Positions 21,875-33,639 of a stretch of DNA of 64,000 nucleotides are shown here, in pieces. The number at the start of each line of letters is the position of its first letter. The first letter of the stretch is position 1. The DNA comes from Theocolax elegans (lineage: Eukaryota > Arthropoda > Insecta > Hymenoptera > Cerocephalidae), in contig CM047431.1 of assembly GCA_026168455.1 (NCBI GenBank), positions 18,017,547-18,081,546 on the forward strand. Reading direction: 5' to 3'. A program made the position numbers and the translations under genes. Under the pieces are notes generated by a model. It was not told where the DNA came from. It was given only the letters and a program-made list of their open reading frames with translations, and made no database searches.

Positions 21875-23701
21875 TCATTTCTCTTGGTTAAATCTCGCAT
21901 ACCTTATAATACCGCGTCCTCTTCCACGTCTCTTGTTGCTCGCATCTCTTGTGCTGGGATTTGGGCAATTCTCGGCCATATGGTCCCGTGATAATTGCCT
22001 ACAATTGTAGCACAATTTTTCTCCCGAGTTTTTCCTGGGACATTCACGACTAATATGCCCATATGCGTGACACTCGTAGCAACGCATCCCTTCTATTTGT
22101 GCGGCAGCCAGAGCTACTCTAGGCTCCACACTAGTGCTCACTGTCGCACCTCCGCTTCCCTTCCTCATCGCTTCATGCTGTAAAAGAAATGTTTTTAATT
22201 GATTATAGTTTAGATCCTTACCCGTCGCGTTTTTGTTCACAAAATTAAGTTCGTGAATCTGTGGCACTTCTCGTACTATTGCATTATAAAAGGCATCACG
22301 AATCTCAGATTCAGCAAGCGGCTGAGTATAAGGAATATTATTATGTGTTTTTATTATCTCATCAAATTTGTCAACGAAAACTGACACTCTCTCTTTACGT
22401 TTGAACACCAAAGAATACAACTGTTTCCTTAAGTTAACAGACGATAAACTACATTCACATCTCTTAATTTCCTTAATTTTTTCCAGCATCTCTTTCGGGT
22501 CTTTAATATCAATTAATTTGGCATGATAATTTTGATCTATATGATTTATTAAAATATCTCTGACTTTAAACTGATCTCGCGTTAACATTTCTCTTTCCGT
22601 CGCGTCTCGTTTTTCAGAGTCTTCATCAATAATGTACATTAAATCCAAGGCAATTAATTCCGAAGTAAAGTAATCAATAAACAGTTCGTATTTCATTTGT
22701 ACCGATAATTTATAATCTCTCTTTGTACTCGAATATCTCATATTCAGTAATTTAATCGCGTCTTTAAACTCACTCATATCATTCGATTTGTTATAATTTT
22801 TAGTTTCCGAATTATTTTCTTTCTCTACTTCTGATCTAATTAATTTTATTATTTCCGCTTTCGATATAACGTCATGCCCCGAATTTTCCGTCGAATTATG
22901 TGCAATATCTTCAAAATCATTTTCATTATTATCATAAAACTCATCTCTTACCTCTTTCATTTCCCTTAACACCTCTCGTCCTTCACGAATGCATCCTCTC
23001 ATCTCCGAACACATTCGTCTCATCTCATCGTTGAGGTTGCGCTTCTCATCAATATTTTCTCTCAAGTTGTTTTGTTGTTATATGTCGCGTCCCGTCATTG
23101 AATCAAAGAAATTGTTTATGTCCGTGACCACCATGTCTACCCGGATCCTCAAATTCGCAACAGGTTGCATTTTCTCCTCAGTAACTTGAGTGACTCTTTC
23201 CATCACATTTCTCGTCTCATCCATCTCATCTGAAAAATCATCTCTTTTAATATTAGGCAATTTAGTTTTGTTTTTAATTTGCATGCTTATGTTGCATTTT
23301 TCATCAGCAATAATCAACGGCGCATTTTTATTTGACACATTCGATTCTCTGAAATTTCGCTTCTCGTTTATTATCGAATCTCGTTTATCGCTCATCTCAG
23401 AGTCCGTTTCGCATTCAATATCTCTGCCCATCTCTTCACCCTTCACGTCCACGTCTCTCAGGTCGACCTCAAATGCATCATCGTTCAACTCATCGCTTGT
23501 AATACCAATCTCTTTCGCATCATTCAAATCCCATTCAATCATTTCAAATTTTACTAAATTGCCTAATTCGGTAGAGGGGTAAGTAATTAGCTGGTTTTTG
23601 ACCGGAATGATCAGTACTTCCCTTTTATTGCGCCTAGCCTTGATTGCTTCAGATACCACTCGAATCTGATCTCCTGATAGGTGATCCATATCTGAAAACA
23701 T
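21875..23701 (-). pseudogene. Copia gag, one in-frame stop
   Basis: Two open stretches in the same frame, 23701-23081 and 23065-21875, are separated by a single TAA at 23078-23080. The first ATG is at 23701. The C-terminal stretch (396 codons) holds a copia-type Gag domain at about residues 120-245. It also has two zinc knuckles: a regular CX2CX4HX4C at residues 329-342, and a second with CX2CX6HX4C at 352-367, two residues longer than normal in its middle spacing. A basic RRGRGRG tail follows. The acidic ~207-residue N-terminal extension has no domain I recognise. Gag would package element RNA in virus-like particles. Confidence 0.8.
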
Positions 23702-24956
23702 GTATCGCAATCAGCTGATGGTTCAATCTCTCGAACACAAAGCTGTTAAACCATCAGCGAATGTAGCCAACTAACACTTGAACACAAAGTGTAGCCAACC
23801 ACATCCCCACTAATGCACTGCGAGAACGTACGACGCCTGCAGCACATCAGCAGACCAGCTGTGCCGATGAATGCAACTTTTAAAACACTTTAATAATTAT
23901 TATTTATTATGTACACAGGGTACATGTGAATCCGGATTCTGTTGTGAAAATTATTTGCTTTTCAAGAAGGTCTAGACCAACCTTCTGCTCGGGGAAACTC
24001 TTCTCATGTCAATTCTCATTTTAAAAGCGCATCACTTTGTTAACGTTAACTTTTACTTAATATCCTTTTAAAGTTGCTTAGACATTTGTTGGACCGATAT
24101 TGTATAGCATGCGGTACGAGAAAGAGGAAAAAGAAAAAAAAAAGAAAAGGAAGATCAGCTGATCCGAATTTAGCGCGCAAGATCCTGCCTATCTAACCTT
24201 TCGTCTACCACACTTCGCGCTTCTTTGCCTCGAGAACGCCCCGCTCCGCGCTCACCTAGTCTCGCTCATTTCCCTACTACGTAAGTACGCGTCTCCGCTC
24301 TCTTCCCCACTTCGCGCGCGCCCGAACTCGCGCTTCTCCCGTGCTCGCCCTTCTCTCTCTTTCTCGAGTGTTCCCGAGCTCGTTCGCCTGCTCCCGTCTT
24401 GCGCTCTCCTTCTTACTCGCACTCACGCTCTCCTTCTCACTCGCGCTCTCGCTATCCTTCTCACTCGCACTCTCGCTCTGCTATTCCTACTTCGTCGCTC
24501 ACGTGTTCCCGCCGCATGCAATACCCGGTACAAACAAATGCCGCGCTCTGACCTTTCCAAGGTTCTATTCCACGAATTTTTCGGACAAAAGACAAACGTG
24601 TCTATGAACATTTTTTCGCATCACACTTACAATTTTTCGCATCTAGGCTTTTCTCATCGCATCAACCCAAGATTAATAATAGATTAATAAATAAATTAAT
24701 AAAATTAATAAATTGAATACCGGCCGGTGAATTTGTTTAACATGTCTGTCTAAGATCGCATCGCACAACGATATCGTTTTAAACACAAATCACCGCGTCG
24801 CTATCAAATCGATTTTCGCTTCACTTAATTAATATTTCCACCTACCCTTGGTGATGCTGCTCGTCGTCTTCTCTCCTTCTTCCGACACCCTCGTTATGCA
24901 CGACTCTTACCAAAAAGAAGAACCTTCTCTGAATTCCCCGCGCAAATGGAAACGGT
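23702..24956 (-). other. Copia leader between 5' LTR and gag
   Basis: About 1.25 kb without a convincing ORF. The portion at 24170-24500 is strongly pyrimidine-rich on the plus strand, with repeated ctctccttctcactcgc-like words, so the transcript would be purine-rich. Short reading frames here are low-complexity. Confidence 0.6.
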
Positions 24957-24971
24957 GGTGGGCCGATAACC
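24957..24971 (-). promoter_or_regulatory. Copia primer-binding site
   Basis: GGTTATCGGCCCACC on the minus strand, adjoining the 5' LTR. It is complementary, with one mismatch, to the anticodon-loop region of initiator tRNA-Met. Drosophila copia uses that internal site. Confidence 0.75.
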
Positions 24972-25218
24972 TGATGGATTATTATTGGGTGGTGGCAGCA
25001 ATAAAACTCGTTTTTGATTTACACTTCACTTCTTAGTTATTTTATTGATTTATAAAATATAAACTGTAAATAAGCAATTCGCGGGGGGCACCGTGTGTAA
25101 GATCTGTACGGATCGGTAGCCGAGCAGAGAGTGTTAGTCCTGCGACTAACACCGTGTGTTGCAACGGTATAATGAGTGGAGGGGGAAATCGACCTAAGGG
25201 CCGATCGCAATTACATCA
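24972..25218 (-). repeat. Copia 5' LTR
   Basis: 247 bp, homologous over its whole length to the 3' LTR. It should carry the element's promoter and polyadenylation signals, which I could not place with confidence. Confidence 0.9.
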
Positions 25219-25685
25219 ATTTAAATTAGCATAACTTTTTACAGAATTGAAGGCCATAAAAATGCTACAGACCATTTGAAAGGTATTGCTTCAAGCTTTC
25301 TCTTAGATTTTTGAATAAAAAGATCAATTTTGGCGCAATTACACTTTTTTCAAGTTGAATATTGACATGTAGTTTATATAACATTCACCTTGAAATTAGA
25401 AATTCTAACCCAGAAGAATAAATTCTAGATACAATTAGCAACGAATGTTACATATAATGTTCTATAGTATAAGTTGATAGATTTTGAGTTAAATAGCGGT
25501 GAACCCAGCTGGTTTTGAAAAAACTTGGAAAAATTCACTTTTTGAGGTTAGAATAACTTTTGAGTAAATAAATTTCAGTATTTTAAATTTTTTTTATGTA
25601 TTCTGAGAAATATTTGCAAAGTGTACCCAAAATTTGGTGCATATTAAAATTTTGATCGGACCGCTTCACGTGGAATACCCCATAT
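25219..25685 (-). mobile_element. Fold-back element, right arm
   Basis: Reverse-complement partner of 17660-18202, resuming after the copia insertion and ending at the TA tract near 25685. Confidence 0.75.
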
Positions 25686-25689
25686 ATAT

Positions 25690-27032
25690 ATGTGTGTGTG
25701 TGGGTGTGCGTTGAGTGTGTGTGTGCGCGCGGCGGAATATTCATGTAATATATATATTTTTAAATTGTTTTTTCAAGAATAGATAAAAAAAAGTTATGAG
25801 TATAACTTGAAAGAATGTGTATTAGTTTACTCATTCCTGATAAAATAAAACTCATAACATTTTTAAATGTGTACTCAATAATAATAACGGACCTAAAATT
25901 CAATGTAATGCTTTAAATACAGATGCAAAATTTTTCGAAGATAAAATAAATATTAATCAAATATAACATACACTTTTCCAAATATACATATGTGATATAT
26001 ACAATGGGTTAAAAATTAAATACGTTAATTATTGCATTTTTAAGATAAATCTATTATAAACAGTAATGGCAAAAGAAAATTCAAATTTTAACATTACATT
26101 TGAAAAGATTTTCAAAAACTATTAATTTGGGAGCATTTAATTTAAATATTTTTAAATTAATATTTCAAAATTGTATGGTTATATAAGTGAGTAGATTCTA
26201 TATAATTATAGAAAACAATATTTTAAATAAAATGGATTTGATTATAATAATCAAAATAAATATATGGGCTCTGTAACTAAAGGAAAAAATACATTGGATA
26301 TAATTATGGATTAAAACCTAAATTTTGAAAGAGGGTGCAAATGACGAATTACGGGAGAAATGGAAGAAACAGGTTTTGATTTATATGCCACTAAAATTAT
26401 ATAAATAGTTCTTTAAAATTAATACAAAAATTTATTTATTTAAAAAAAAAGTTTTATTACTATTAAAGTACAAAATATTAATGACATAGAACTTTTGGCG
26501 ATGATCCTTCGTCATTAAATAAATTAATTTTAGGAGGTAAAGTTTTATCTGGATCCGTTTAAAATAATCCAAAATTTTAATAAGTTTTTACTAAATACTA
26601 CAATTAAGTATATGCACTTTACTATTTTTGGTAAGTTAATTTTTTATTAACATTTATAATTATTAAAATATAAATTTAAACTTTATAAGAATTCATATAG
26701 TTTAAAATTTATTGTTAACATTTAATATGTCTGTATTATTTTTATTATTTTTATTCTGATTTCATTACACTAAAGTTTGGTAAAAACTTTTAATTATAAA
26801 TTATAATCGTATTTAAAAAAAAATTAAATTTTTGGTATAAAATCCAATGCATTATAACAGTACTTCCAAGGTGTTGTGTGAATGGGTTTAATTTCTAAGG
26901 TGTCCATGGTAGTGAAAAAACAATAAAATTTAAAAAAATTATTTTAAATAAATTTATTACGAAAAACCTTTTTCGAAATTAAAATTAGGGGGTTGGCGCG
27001 CGCAGCGCGCAGGGGGGCGAACCCCCCCTAGT
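25690..27032 (+). mobile_element. Helitron-like non-autonomous element with complete 3' end
   Basis: Starts after a GT-rich tract with cggcggaatattcatg. The 3' end has three consecutive hairpins (cgaaaaacctttttcg; ggcgcgcgcagcgcgc; a ggggggcgaacccccc stem) and terminates in CTAGT followed by TA-rich DNA. A terminal hairpin directly followed by CTRR-T is the hallmark of Helitron 3' ends. There are no terminal inverted repeats or coding sequence. It is related to the elements at 16570 and 58300. The exact 5' end was not fixed. Confidence 0.65.
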
Positions 27033-27558
27033 ATATATATATATATATATGACATATATATTTAAAACATATATATATATATATATTAATGAGGGGTATC
27101 ATAGGGTAAATTATAAAAAATCACTTCGTAAATAAACAGAACATTTTTTATTCTATAATTTATGAATATAACAACATAATTAAGTCTCTTATTTAACAAA
27201 AATTGAAATATCTAACAACAATTTTTCATATAAAAGGATGTTTTCAAGTGCCGTTACAGTACTGTAATTTTCTTTTCCTAGTAAACAATGGTTTTTTTGT
27301 TTGAGTACTTGTAACAGGAATTTCATTTTTTGCTCCATAAATCTTCCAACTTGAAGGTTTCAATTGGTAATGAGTACATGGCAATTATTTGAAACATTCA
27401 TTACATGATAAATAATTTCTTTTCGCATACTTCTCTTTAATGGTAAACAAACTACTTGCGTAAGGCTGACTGAATGATATGTGCGTGTATGTGTGTGCGC
27501 GCGCGGGTGTGTGTGTGTGTGTGTGTGTGGTGTGTGTGGTGTGTGTGTGTGTGTGTGT

Positions 27559-27600
<42 letters not shown>

Positions 27601-28102
27601 ATTATATTAGCTTTTCTGTTGAAATAACCTATTTCGTATAGTCAATTTGAACTTCAGTTCAAAGGTATAAAATTTTATACTTTTATACAGCTTATATTAT
27701 CTAAATTAACAAAAAATTCAATTGAGGTTTTACGTAGATGACTCAATAATCTACTAAAAAGTAAAGAGATATAGTTTATATATGCTTTTTTTGTGAATGT
27801 CGAGTGTGCCATGCGAAAATGAAATTTGGAAGACTAGGGGCCCGAGATTTTGAAAAGTTTAAGGTAGAATTGCTAGTAAAGAAAAAGAGGCACAGCTAAG
27901 CACAAAAAAGAATAAGAATCCTTATTGCAAATCGAAAAAAAGCAATATTAGTCACAATAGCTATAAACAAAACTTATCTTTGTATAATATCAAAATTCTA
28001 AAATTTCCTAAATTTACAAAAACTGACTTCCTCAAGAGTTGCGATTTTTATTTTTTCTGTATCATGAAGGCACACTATTCTAACACTTTTAGTTTAATAG
28101 TA
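27033..28102. other. Microsatellite-rich region, no gene
   Basis: Contains TA tracts at 27033-27085, then AT-rich unique DNA without a recognisable ORF. Confidence 0.6.
27478..27600. repeat. (GT)n microsatellite
   Basis: About 120 bp of GT dinucleotides with a few GC, GG and TGG interruptions. Confidence 0.95.
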
Positions 28103-28165
28103 TGTTGAATTCTGAATTCTTAGACATGGCGGCGGCGGCGGCGAAATATTTATATATCATAGATA
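28103..28165 (+). repeat. Short GCC-repeat module, copy 2
   Basis: Forward copy of the module at 16141-16200, with (GGC)n in the middle and a TA tract after it. Confidence 0.8.
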
Positions 28166-28665
28166 TATATATATATATAATGAAATTGAAAGCATAGCAA
28201 AATTGTCCAAATTCAATAATTATATTCTTATGTTAACTGTCATAAATTATAAGTTAAAATATACTTATTTCGGTCTTACAGTCTATTAAAAATCTACAAA
28301 AAGTCTTCTTTTCTTTTAAAAAACAAATCTTTTATATATCCATATATAATAAGAATTATTAAGGGGACAATTCAGGATTAAAAAGAATTAAAATTAATTT
28401 CTTATTACTATATAATTAATAATTTATTATATAATTACCTAAAGTATATTTTATAATTTTTTAACTAAATTTTTAAAAATAATTTTTTTTAATATAAGGC
28501 TTAATAAATAATATTTATGAAAAACTTTAGAACCCTTTTTTATTAGATCGATACATAATCGAGTATGATTGAAGCAATCAAAAATAATCATATACAATCC
28601 ATGCCTTCTCATACACTCAAAATAATAAAATAATAATAATAATTAGGAAACCAATTAAATGTTTA
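28166..28665. other. AT-rich DNA downstream of the hAT transposase
   Basis: No gene is seen. If the hAT element is complete, its second terminal inverted repeat should lie here, but no counterpart of TAGTGCTCGG was found. Confidence 0.5.
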
Positions 28666-30417
28666 CTATTTTAACCAAATACTCTGATTTTGAAAAAGAA
28701 ATACAAGGAGATTTACATTTTCCATTGAAAGGCAATTGCGCTTTTTTGTGACGATATTACCAGCGCTCGAAAATACTCGTTCTGAACTACCTGATGTACA
28801 CGGTATATGAATATACTGCTTAGCTAGCTTGGCTATAAGCGGGTAATTAGCTTCATTATCTCGCCACCAGTACAAAATATTTGTATTATATCTAATCGTG
28901 GGCTCAGACTTGAAACGATGAAACTGTTGCTCGTGATTGTCATGTTGAATTTGCGCGTTAAACAAGAAATCGAGTGCCGTTTCGTTCTTTGTTGAACTTG
29001 TAGGAATAATGATATCCATGGCCGCTAATTTTCTCTTAATAAAATTTTTAATCTTCAATCTCTGATTTGAGGTTTCATGAGCAAGATTTTTGTATTGAGG
29101 ATCTAAGAAACTTGATATTTGGTGCACGTGAACATCGCCATTCACATCTCCAATTGAAGAAAATCTTTCATTTAAACTATTTTTAAGTGTATCTTTCGCT
29201 TCATAACAAACACCTTCATCGGTTAAATTATATGCAAGATGATTTTCTATAATACTGTGAACAATTGGACGTACCATGGAAATTGTTACTGTAGTATCTG
29301 AACATAGGACTGTTGTAGCGACTTTGATAGGTTTAAGAATCGTCATTAAAACGCTCATAATCTCCCAATCTTCTTCACAGGTCTCTAACCGCTTAGCCGA
29401 CTTTGCTCTGATCACAAGCCTATCATTAAAAACAGTTTGAATAACGATTCTATTTCTTATAAGTCTTTCACACATAAAGTACGTAGAGCTCCAACGCGTA
29501 GGACAGCTTTGTAATAAACATTCTTCAGACAACTGCATCTCTTTTTGTCTCTTTATAAGTTCCCGCTTGGCAACGATAGAGCTTTTTAAATAATTAACAA
29601 CTGCAGTTACAACTTTTCCAATTACATCTTTAACTTTACTTATCTTAAAAACCTCATTAACACACAATTGCAGAGTATGTGCCGCGCACAATATGTTATT
29701 GTGAATATTTAGAAATGTTGCGCCTAATATTATATCAGCTCCATTATCGTGGACTATGGCATTTATTTTGTCTTCGATATCCCACTCTGAAAACACCATT
29801 TCTAAAGTGATGGCTAAATTTTCCGCGTAATTACGTTTTTCAAGACCTACTGAACTTAACGTGTGCGTTTTTAGTTCTCAATCGTCAGTCATATAATGAG
29901 CCGTTACTGACATATAAGAGTCCTGCGCAATTGATGTCCAACAATCAGTGGTACATGCAATAGATGCAGCTTTATCCAATTTCTCCTTCATTGTTTTCTG
30001 AATTGACTGGTATGCTAAATTAAGTCGAGCAAGTCAGGTTTTTGCCGATGGAGGATTGTATTGCGGCTCCAAAAGTTTCAAAAGATCTCTAAATCCTTGC
30101 ATTTCAATAATGCTAATTGGTAATTGGCAACTTGATATAAAGCGAGCCACTCCTTGCGATATCTCTTCTTGACGATCTTTCGAATATTCTATTTCAGTAT
30201 CATCACCAAACTGAAGCCTCCTCCTACGTCGCTTACGTGCAGATCCACTAGCGCACGATGTTGCAGGATTTTCATCAACTATCATTGGTTCGCAGATAGA
30301 AAATTCAGTATTTTGGGAACACCTATTGTAAAAGGTGTATAATATGTAGATAACTTTTAGAAATAAGAATGTAATAAAAATTGTTTTATTAAATACAAAT
30401 AAATTCTTTAAAAACAA
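28666..30417 (-). pseudogene. hAT transposase, in-frame stops
   Basis: Two open stretches, 30417-30034 and 29799-28666, share one frame. The gap between them is homologous transposase sequence (TTDCWTSIAQDSYMSVTAHY-like) interrupted by two stops. Features in order: DCWTS, VHDNGADI, the CAAHTLQLCV block, SCPTRWSST, and the C-terminal dimerisation motif SGSSERVFSSAGNIVTKKRN, which contains the catalytic glutamate region. The first ~60 residues of the upstream stretch are probably not transposase. A basic patch RKRRRRR may be a nuclear localisation signal. The protein would bind and move the element's DNA; this copy is dead as read. Confidence 0.85.
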
Positions 30418-30829
30418 TTTTTTAAAAACAATAAAATAGCAATATTTAAAAATTATATACTGTTACTAGTTTAATTATTATTAGACATTCAATTTAAAAT
30501 TTTTATTTCACTGCATTAGGCATATATTATTTTACAATATAAAGAATTATTTTAGTGCTCATCTTATATTGTTAAAGTAACTAAAACTATAAATGATATA
30601 AAATAATTGCAATCAATATAAGACTGTATTTTTAGAAAATATTTTGTAATTGAACTGAAATATTTTGTAAGTATATTTTGTAATTGAAAGGTTATGATGT
30701 CAATTTACCAATTTTCTTAAATTAATTACAGAGAATGCTGCAAATATTTTTTAATTGAAAAAGGACATCAAAAGATATAAAATTAAAAATTGTATGAGTT
30801 TTAATGAAGTTTTCTCTAATATTATAAAG

Positions 30830-30965
30830 TTGAGATACTTAGCAATAGAAGAGGGAGATCCGTTGTAAGAGAAAAGAGAGTGACAATATTGCATTTTGCA
30901 TCTTTTCCATTGTTACAAATAGTGGCATATCTCCATACCCAACTTAGCTTCCGCGGCATTACTTT
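30830..30965 (-). pseudogene. BED-type zinc finger of the hAT transposase, frameshifted
   Basis: On the minus strand one frame reads SWVWRYAT and then KDAKCNI, and a neighbouring frame continues with SYNGSPSSIAKYLNF. Together these match the usual BED-finger layout (aromatic pair, CxxC, then a histidine-bearing helix), with a frameshift between. It lies about 410 bp upstream of the main transposase frame, so an intron or deletion may separate them. Confidence 0.5.
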
Positions 30966-31509
30966 TTCTCAAATTATCAAGTAATAAAGTACGAGAGACA
31001 AATAAACTCACTATATCGTAGGCACGGACAGAACAGAAACTAATATAGGATAAGTTGAATACTCGGCTACCGGTATACCTTGCAAAATCATTGTTTACAT
31101 TTCAGCAAATACTTATAGGTAAACTGACAGCAATTAACACATATAGCTGTTATACAATATAATCAAATCTAATATAAAAGTAAGACTCAATTTCTCAAGA
31201 ATTATTGATTATACATTTTATTTTATTATTACATATAATATATATTTTATTATATATTTCCAGTCTTTAAAAATTAAAATTTGTTTCTTTTCTGAATATT
31301 CTTACTTGCCAGATTTTTACTTTTTTAGAAAAACTGATTTGTGAGAAGTTTTTATGTACACGTGAATTCATTATCTGCATGAAACGGGTACCCGTTCAAT
31401 TAATACGAGGTAGACCCGTATTTATAACCGCAAATACGGGTAGCGGGTACCCGAAACAGAATAACCCGTAAAATTTCCGAGCACTAGTTTGTATGTCTCG
31501 TTTCCGTTT

Positions 31510-31835
31510 TTATTCTTGCTGAGGTGTAGACTCAGTCATACATACGTCTTTGTTCATCATAACGGCAACAAATACAGGAGACGAATCACGCTCTTGAATG
31601 CTGCATAAAATATATTCAGGTATGCCTGGTTTAAAAGATAGCTCGGTTTTAGACGTCGATAATATTTGACATTGAAGGCCAGATTTTACGTATAAAGCCA
31701 CCCCCCGACTGATGAAATTTCGGTCTTGCCTAATTATAATATAGTCCCTTATCCGAATGACGGTATCCTCAATCCTCGAGTCAAGCCTAGACTCCGCTAC
31801 TCCTAGGAGATCATAGGAGGGAAAATCAGAAATAA
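31510..31835 (-). pseudogene. LINE endonuclease fragment
   Basis: On the minus strand the sequence reads DLLGVAESRL, then a GVALYVKSGL block and EYILCSIQ. This fits the middle of an apurinic-like endonuclease of a CR1/Jockey-type LINE. It is cut off at its 3' side where the hAT end begins (31490). It is probably the same element as the ORF1 remnant at 32306-32722. Confidence 0.65.
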
Positions 31836-31839
31836 CCTA

Positions 31840-32305
31840 ACGTACTTAATCACTATGAGCCCTGAGAGAGCCCACGTTGAGAAAGCCCGCATACAATCTC
31901 CCCACATTGGTACCCCTCGACCCTCGGATGGCACTCCCATGCAGTCAATTTTCTTTAGAAATTACATTATTGTTATCATTATTACTGATTTTGGTCTCAT
32001 TATCATTATTGTTACCACCACTATTACTCTTGTTATTATTATTATTAAATGTTTTCAGCTAGGACAGTGTCAAATTTATTTGTGTGAGAAAATTTGCTTT
32101 TATTTTTATTATTTCTATTACTTTTATTATTATTGCTCTTAATTTTGCTTTTAGTGTTAATTTTAGTTTTAGTAATCTTTTTTGTGTCTTTTTCACTCTT
32201 TTTTACTGGTTTGTCAGCCGTGTCACCGTCCCTGGCCTGACATTTCATGAAACAGATTTTGTTCGTTATTTTTCGTACTCCCGATAATTTCAATATTTGC
32301 CTCAG
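31840..32305. repeat. TTA/TTATTAT-rich low-complexity DNA within the LINE remnant
   Basis: Repeated attattattgtt-like trinucleotide stretches (31960-32160). The several reading frames here are low-complexity and not credible genes. Confidence 0.6.
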
Positions 32306-32722
32306 CTAATCCTTCCAGCTCGGCCAATTATTCAAAATGAGGGCAGCTGTCGCTTCTCGTACTTTAACGTAAAAATTGTCAAATATATGCCAGACATACT
32401 TAAATCCCAGCTTTTTAGCAAAAATTTTTAGTTCCTTGAATTTTTGGTATTTATTTTTATCCAGACATGCATTGATATATATATAGAAGAACGAGGAAGG
32501 GCAGTAACCCATGAAAAAGTGAGCTGTCAAGATCCGAAGTACAAAACGCTGTTTGCCTACTTTTCGCTCTGAAAATTCCCCCATAAGAGTCACCATCAGA
32601 AAACTCAACCAACAGAGCGGAGACACCTTTCGGACCGTCTCCGATTTGACCACGCGAAAGTGTACGAGTGGATACAATATTTTCAAGTTGTATAGAGGGT
32701 ACGAGCGTGCCAAGAACAGCAT
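32260..32722 (-). pseudogene. LINE ORF1 C-terminal fragment
   Basis: The minus strand carries a stretch with KFKELKIFAKKLGFKYVWHI, then a VKVREATAALILNN block. This resembles the C-terminal domain of ORF1 proteins in CR1/L1-like LINEs (the FP25-like fold, ending in a statement-like AKK-x-FKYVW). About 430 bp separate it from the endonuclease fragment in the same orientation. The N-terminal part is not readable. Confidence 0.5.
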
Positions 32723-33360
32723 TTACAAAATGCTCAGAGGTGAGTTTATAAGCAAAAATGTGTCCCGCTTATTTTTATCTCTGCAACTACGAAATTTGAA
32801 TTTTCATTTTTGTTTTTAATTTCTAAGTTATTATTTTTCCCGTTTATATTTAAATTATGTTTATGTTTTGTTGCACTATTTGATATTTTTTTTATCACAG
32901 ACTATAGAAAAAATCGGTTGCATTCTGCGCAAGAAACCAGTCCCGTCCTAGTGCGCGAGGCTTCTTTACAAATAAAACAAATTTGTTGATTACTTCCATT
33001 TAAATTTAAAATGAAATTTAAATTTGCCGCTAATAAATTTGCGCTCTGATTTGAGGGAATTTAGGTGCCATCTGGTGGTCACTTGCGAAAATCTCTGCGT
33101 GGACACGTTCTTGCACGGTGTGCTCAACGGCAGAGAGAGAGATAGTAAATAGCGAGACTAACCTCAAATGTTCCCTGCACTGCAGAAAATCAGTTAAACA
33201 ATAATACAAGCATCACGAAAAGCACAGATTTTCTGCCCAGCGCGAAGCTTGCATAAAGGCGCATGCAAAGACCTATAACAAAAACGCCCGAAAGCAGGAG
33301 GGGGCAGTATCAGGCATATAAATGCAGTGCCTACAAATAACGTGGCAAGGGCTACTTACT
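32723..33360 (-). other. Probable 5' region of the LINE remnant
   Basis: No ORF is recognised. It has a slightly higher GC content and a purine-rich gcagagagagagatag word. Position and orientation suggest LINE leader or ORF1 start. Confidence 0.3.
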
Positions 33361-33639
33361 GCGCAGGAGAGAGATTGATTCATTGATAATATTTATTGGG
33401 TAATAGGGGTAAAACCCCATATACACATAAAAATTATAAAGCTTTTAAGTTGATGAATAACAATAAGTAAATATAAAAATACAATAACATAAAATTAAAT
33501 AACAAAGCATAAAAACAACTTAAAATATAAATAATAAATAACAAATAAAATACAATAAAGTTTTATAGATTCAGCTGTATGAAACGCAGAAAATAAATAA
33601 GGCGATGCAAAATAATTAAATACAAAAGATACACCAAAC
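33361..33639 (-). other. 3' untranslated region of the LINE RT fragment
   Basis: AT-rich, A-rich on the plus strand, with no ORF. It lies downstream of the RT on the minus strand, and its edge at about 33361 joins the neighbouring LINE remnant. Confidence 0.4.

Larger units (their letters stand above)
18203..25218 (-). mobile_element. Structurally complete Ty1/copia LTR retrotransposon
   Basis: 7,016 bp from LTR to LTR, coding on the minus strand, with the 5-bp target duplication ATTTA on both sides (18198-18202 and 25219-25223). LTR ends are the inverted pair TGATGGA/TCCATCA on the left copy. The primer-binding site directly inside the 5' LTR reads GGTTATCGGCCCACC, one mismatch from the copia-type half-tRNA primer of initiator methionine tRNA. 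The polypurine tract GGAAGGGAG abuts the 3' LTR. Gene order is leader, gag, (protease region), integrase, RT, RNase H, as expected for copia. The coding region carries several stops and frameshifts, so the copy is not autonomous as read. Confidence 0.92.
28666..31490 (-). mobile_element. hAT-superfamily DNA transposon (ZBED type), one end identified
   Basis: The transposase remnant is at 28666-30965. On its 5' side, 31370-31490 holds CCCGTA/GGGTACCCG repeats and ends in ccgagcactag. The element would thus begin TAGTGCTCGGAAATTT on the minus strand. CAGTG- or TAGTG-type ends and subterminal repeats fit hAT elements. The other terminus was not found. Confidence 0.65.

Noticed and set aside
24341..24611. 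Ser/Leu-rich and Arg-rich frames on both strands
   Set aside because: Low-complexity pyrimidine/purine tract in the copia leader.
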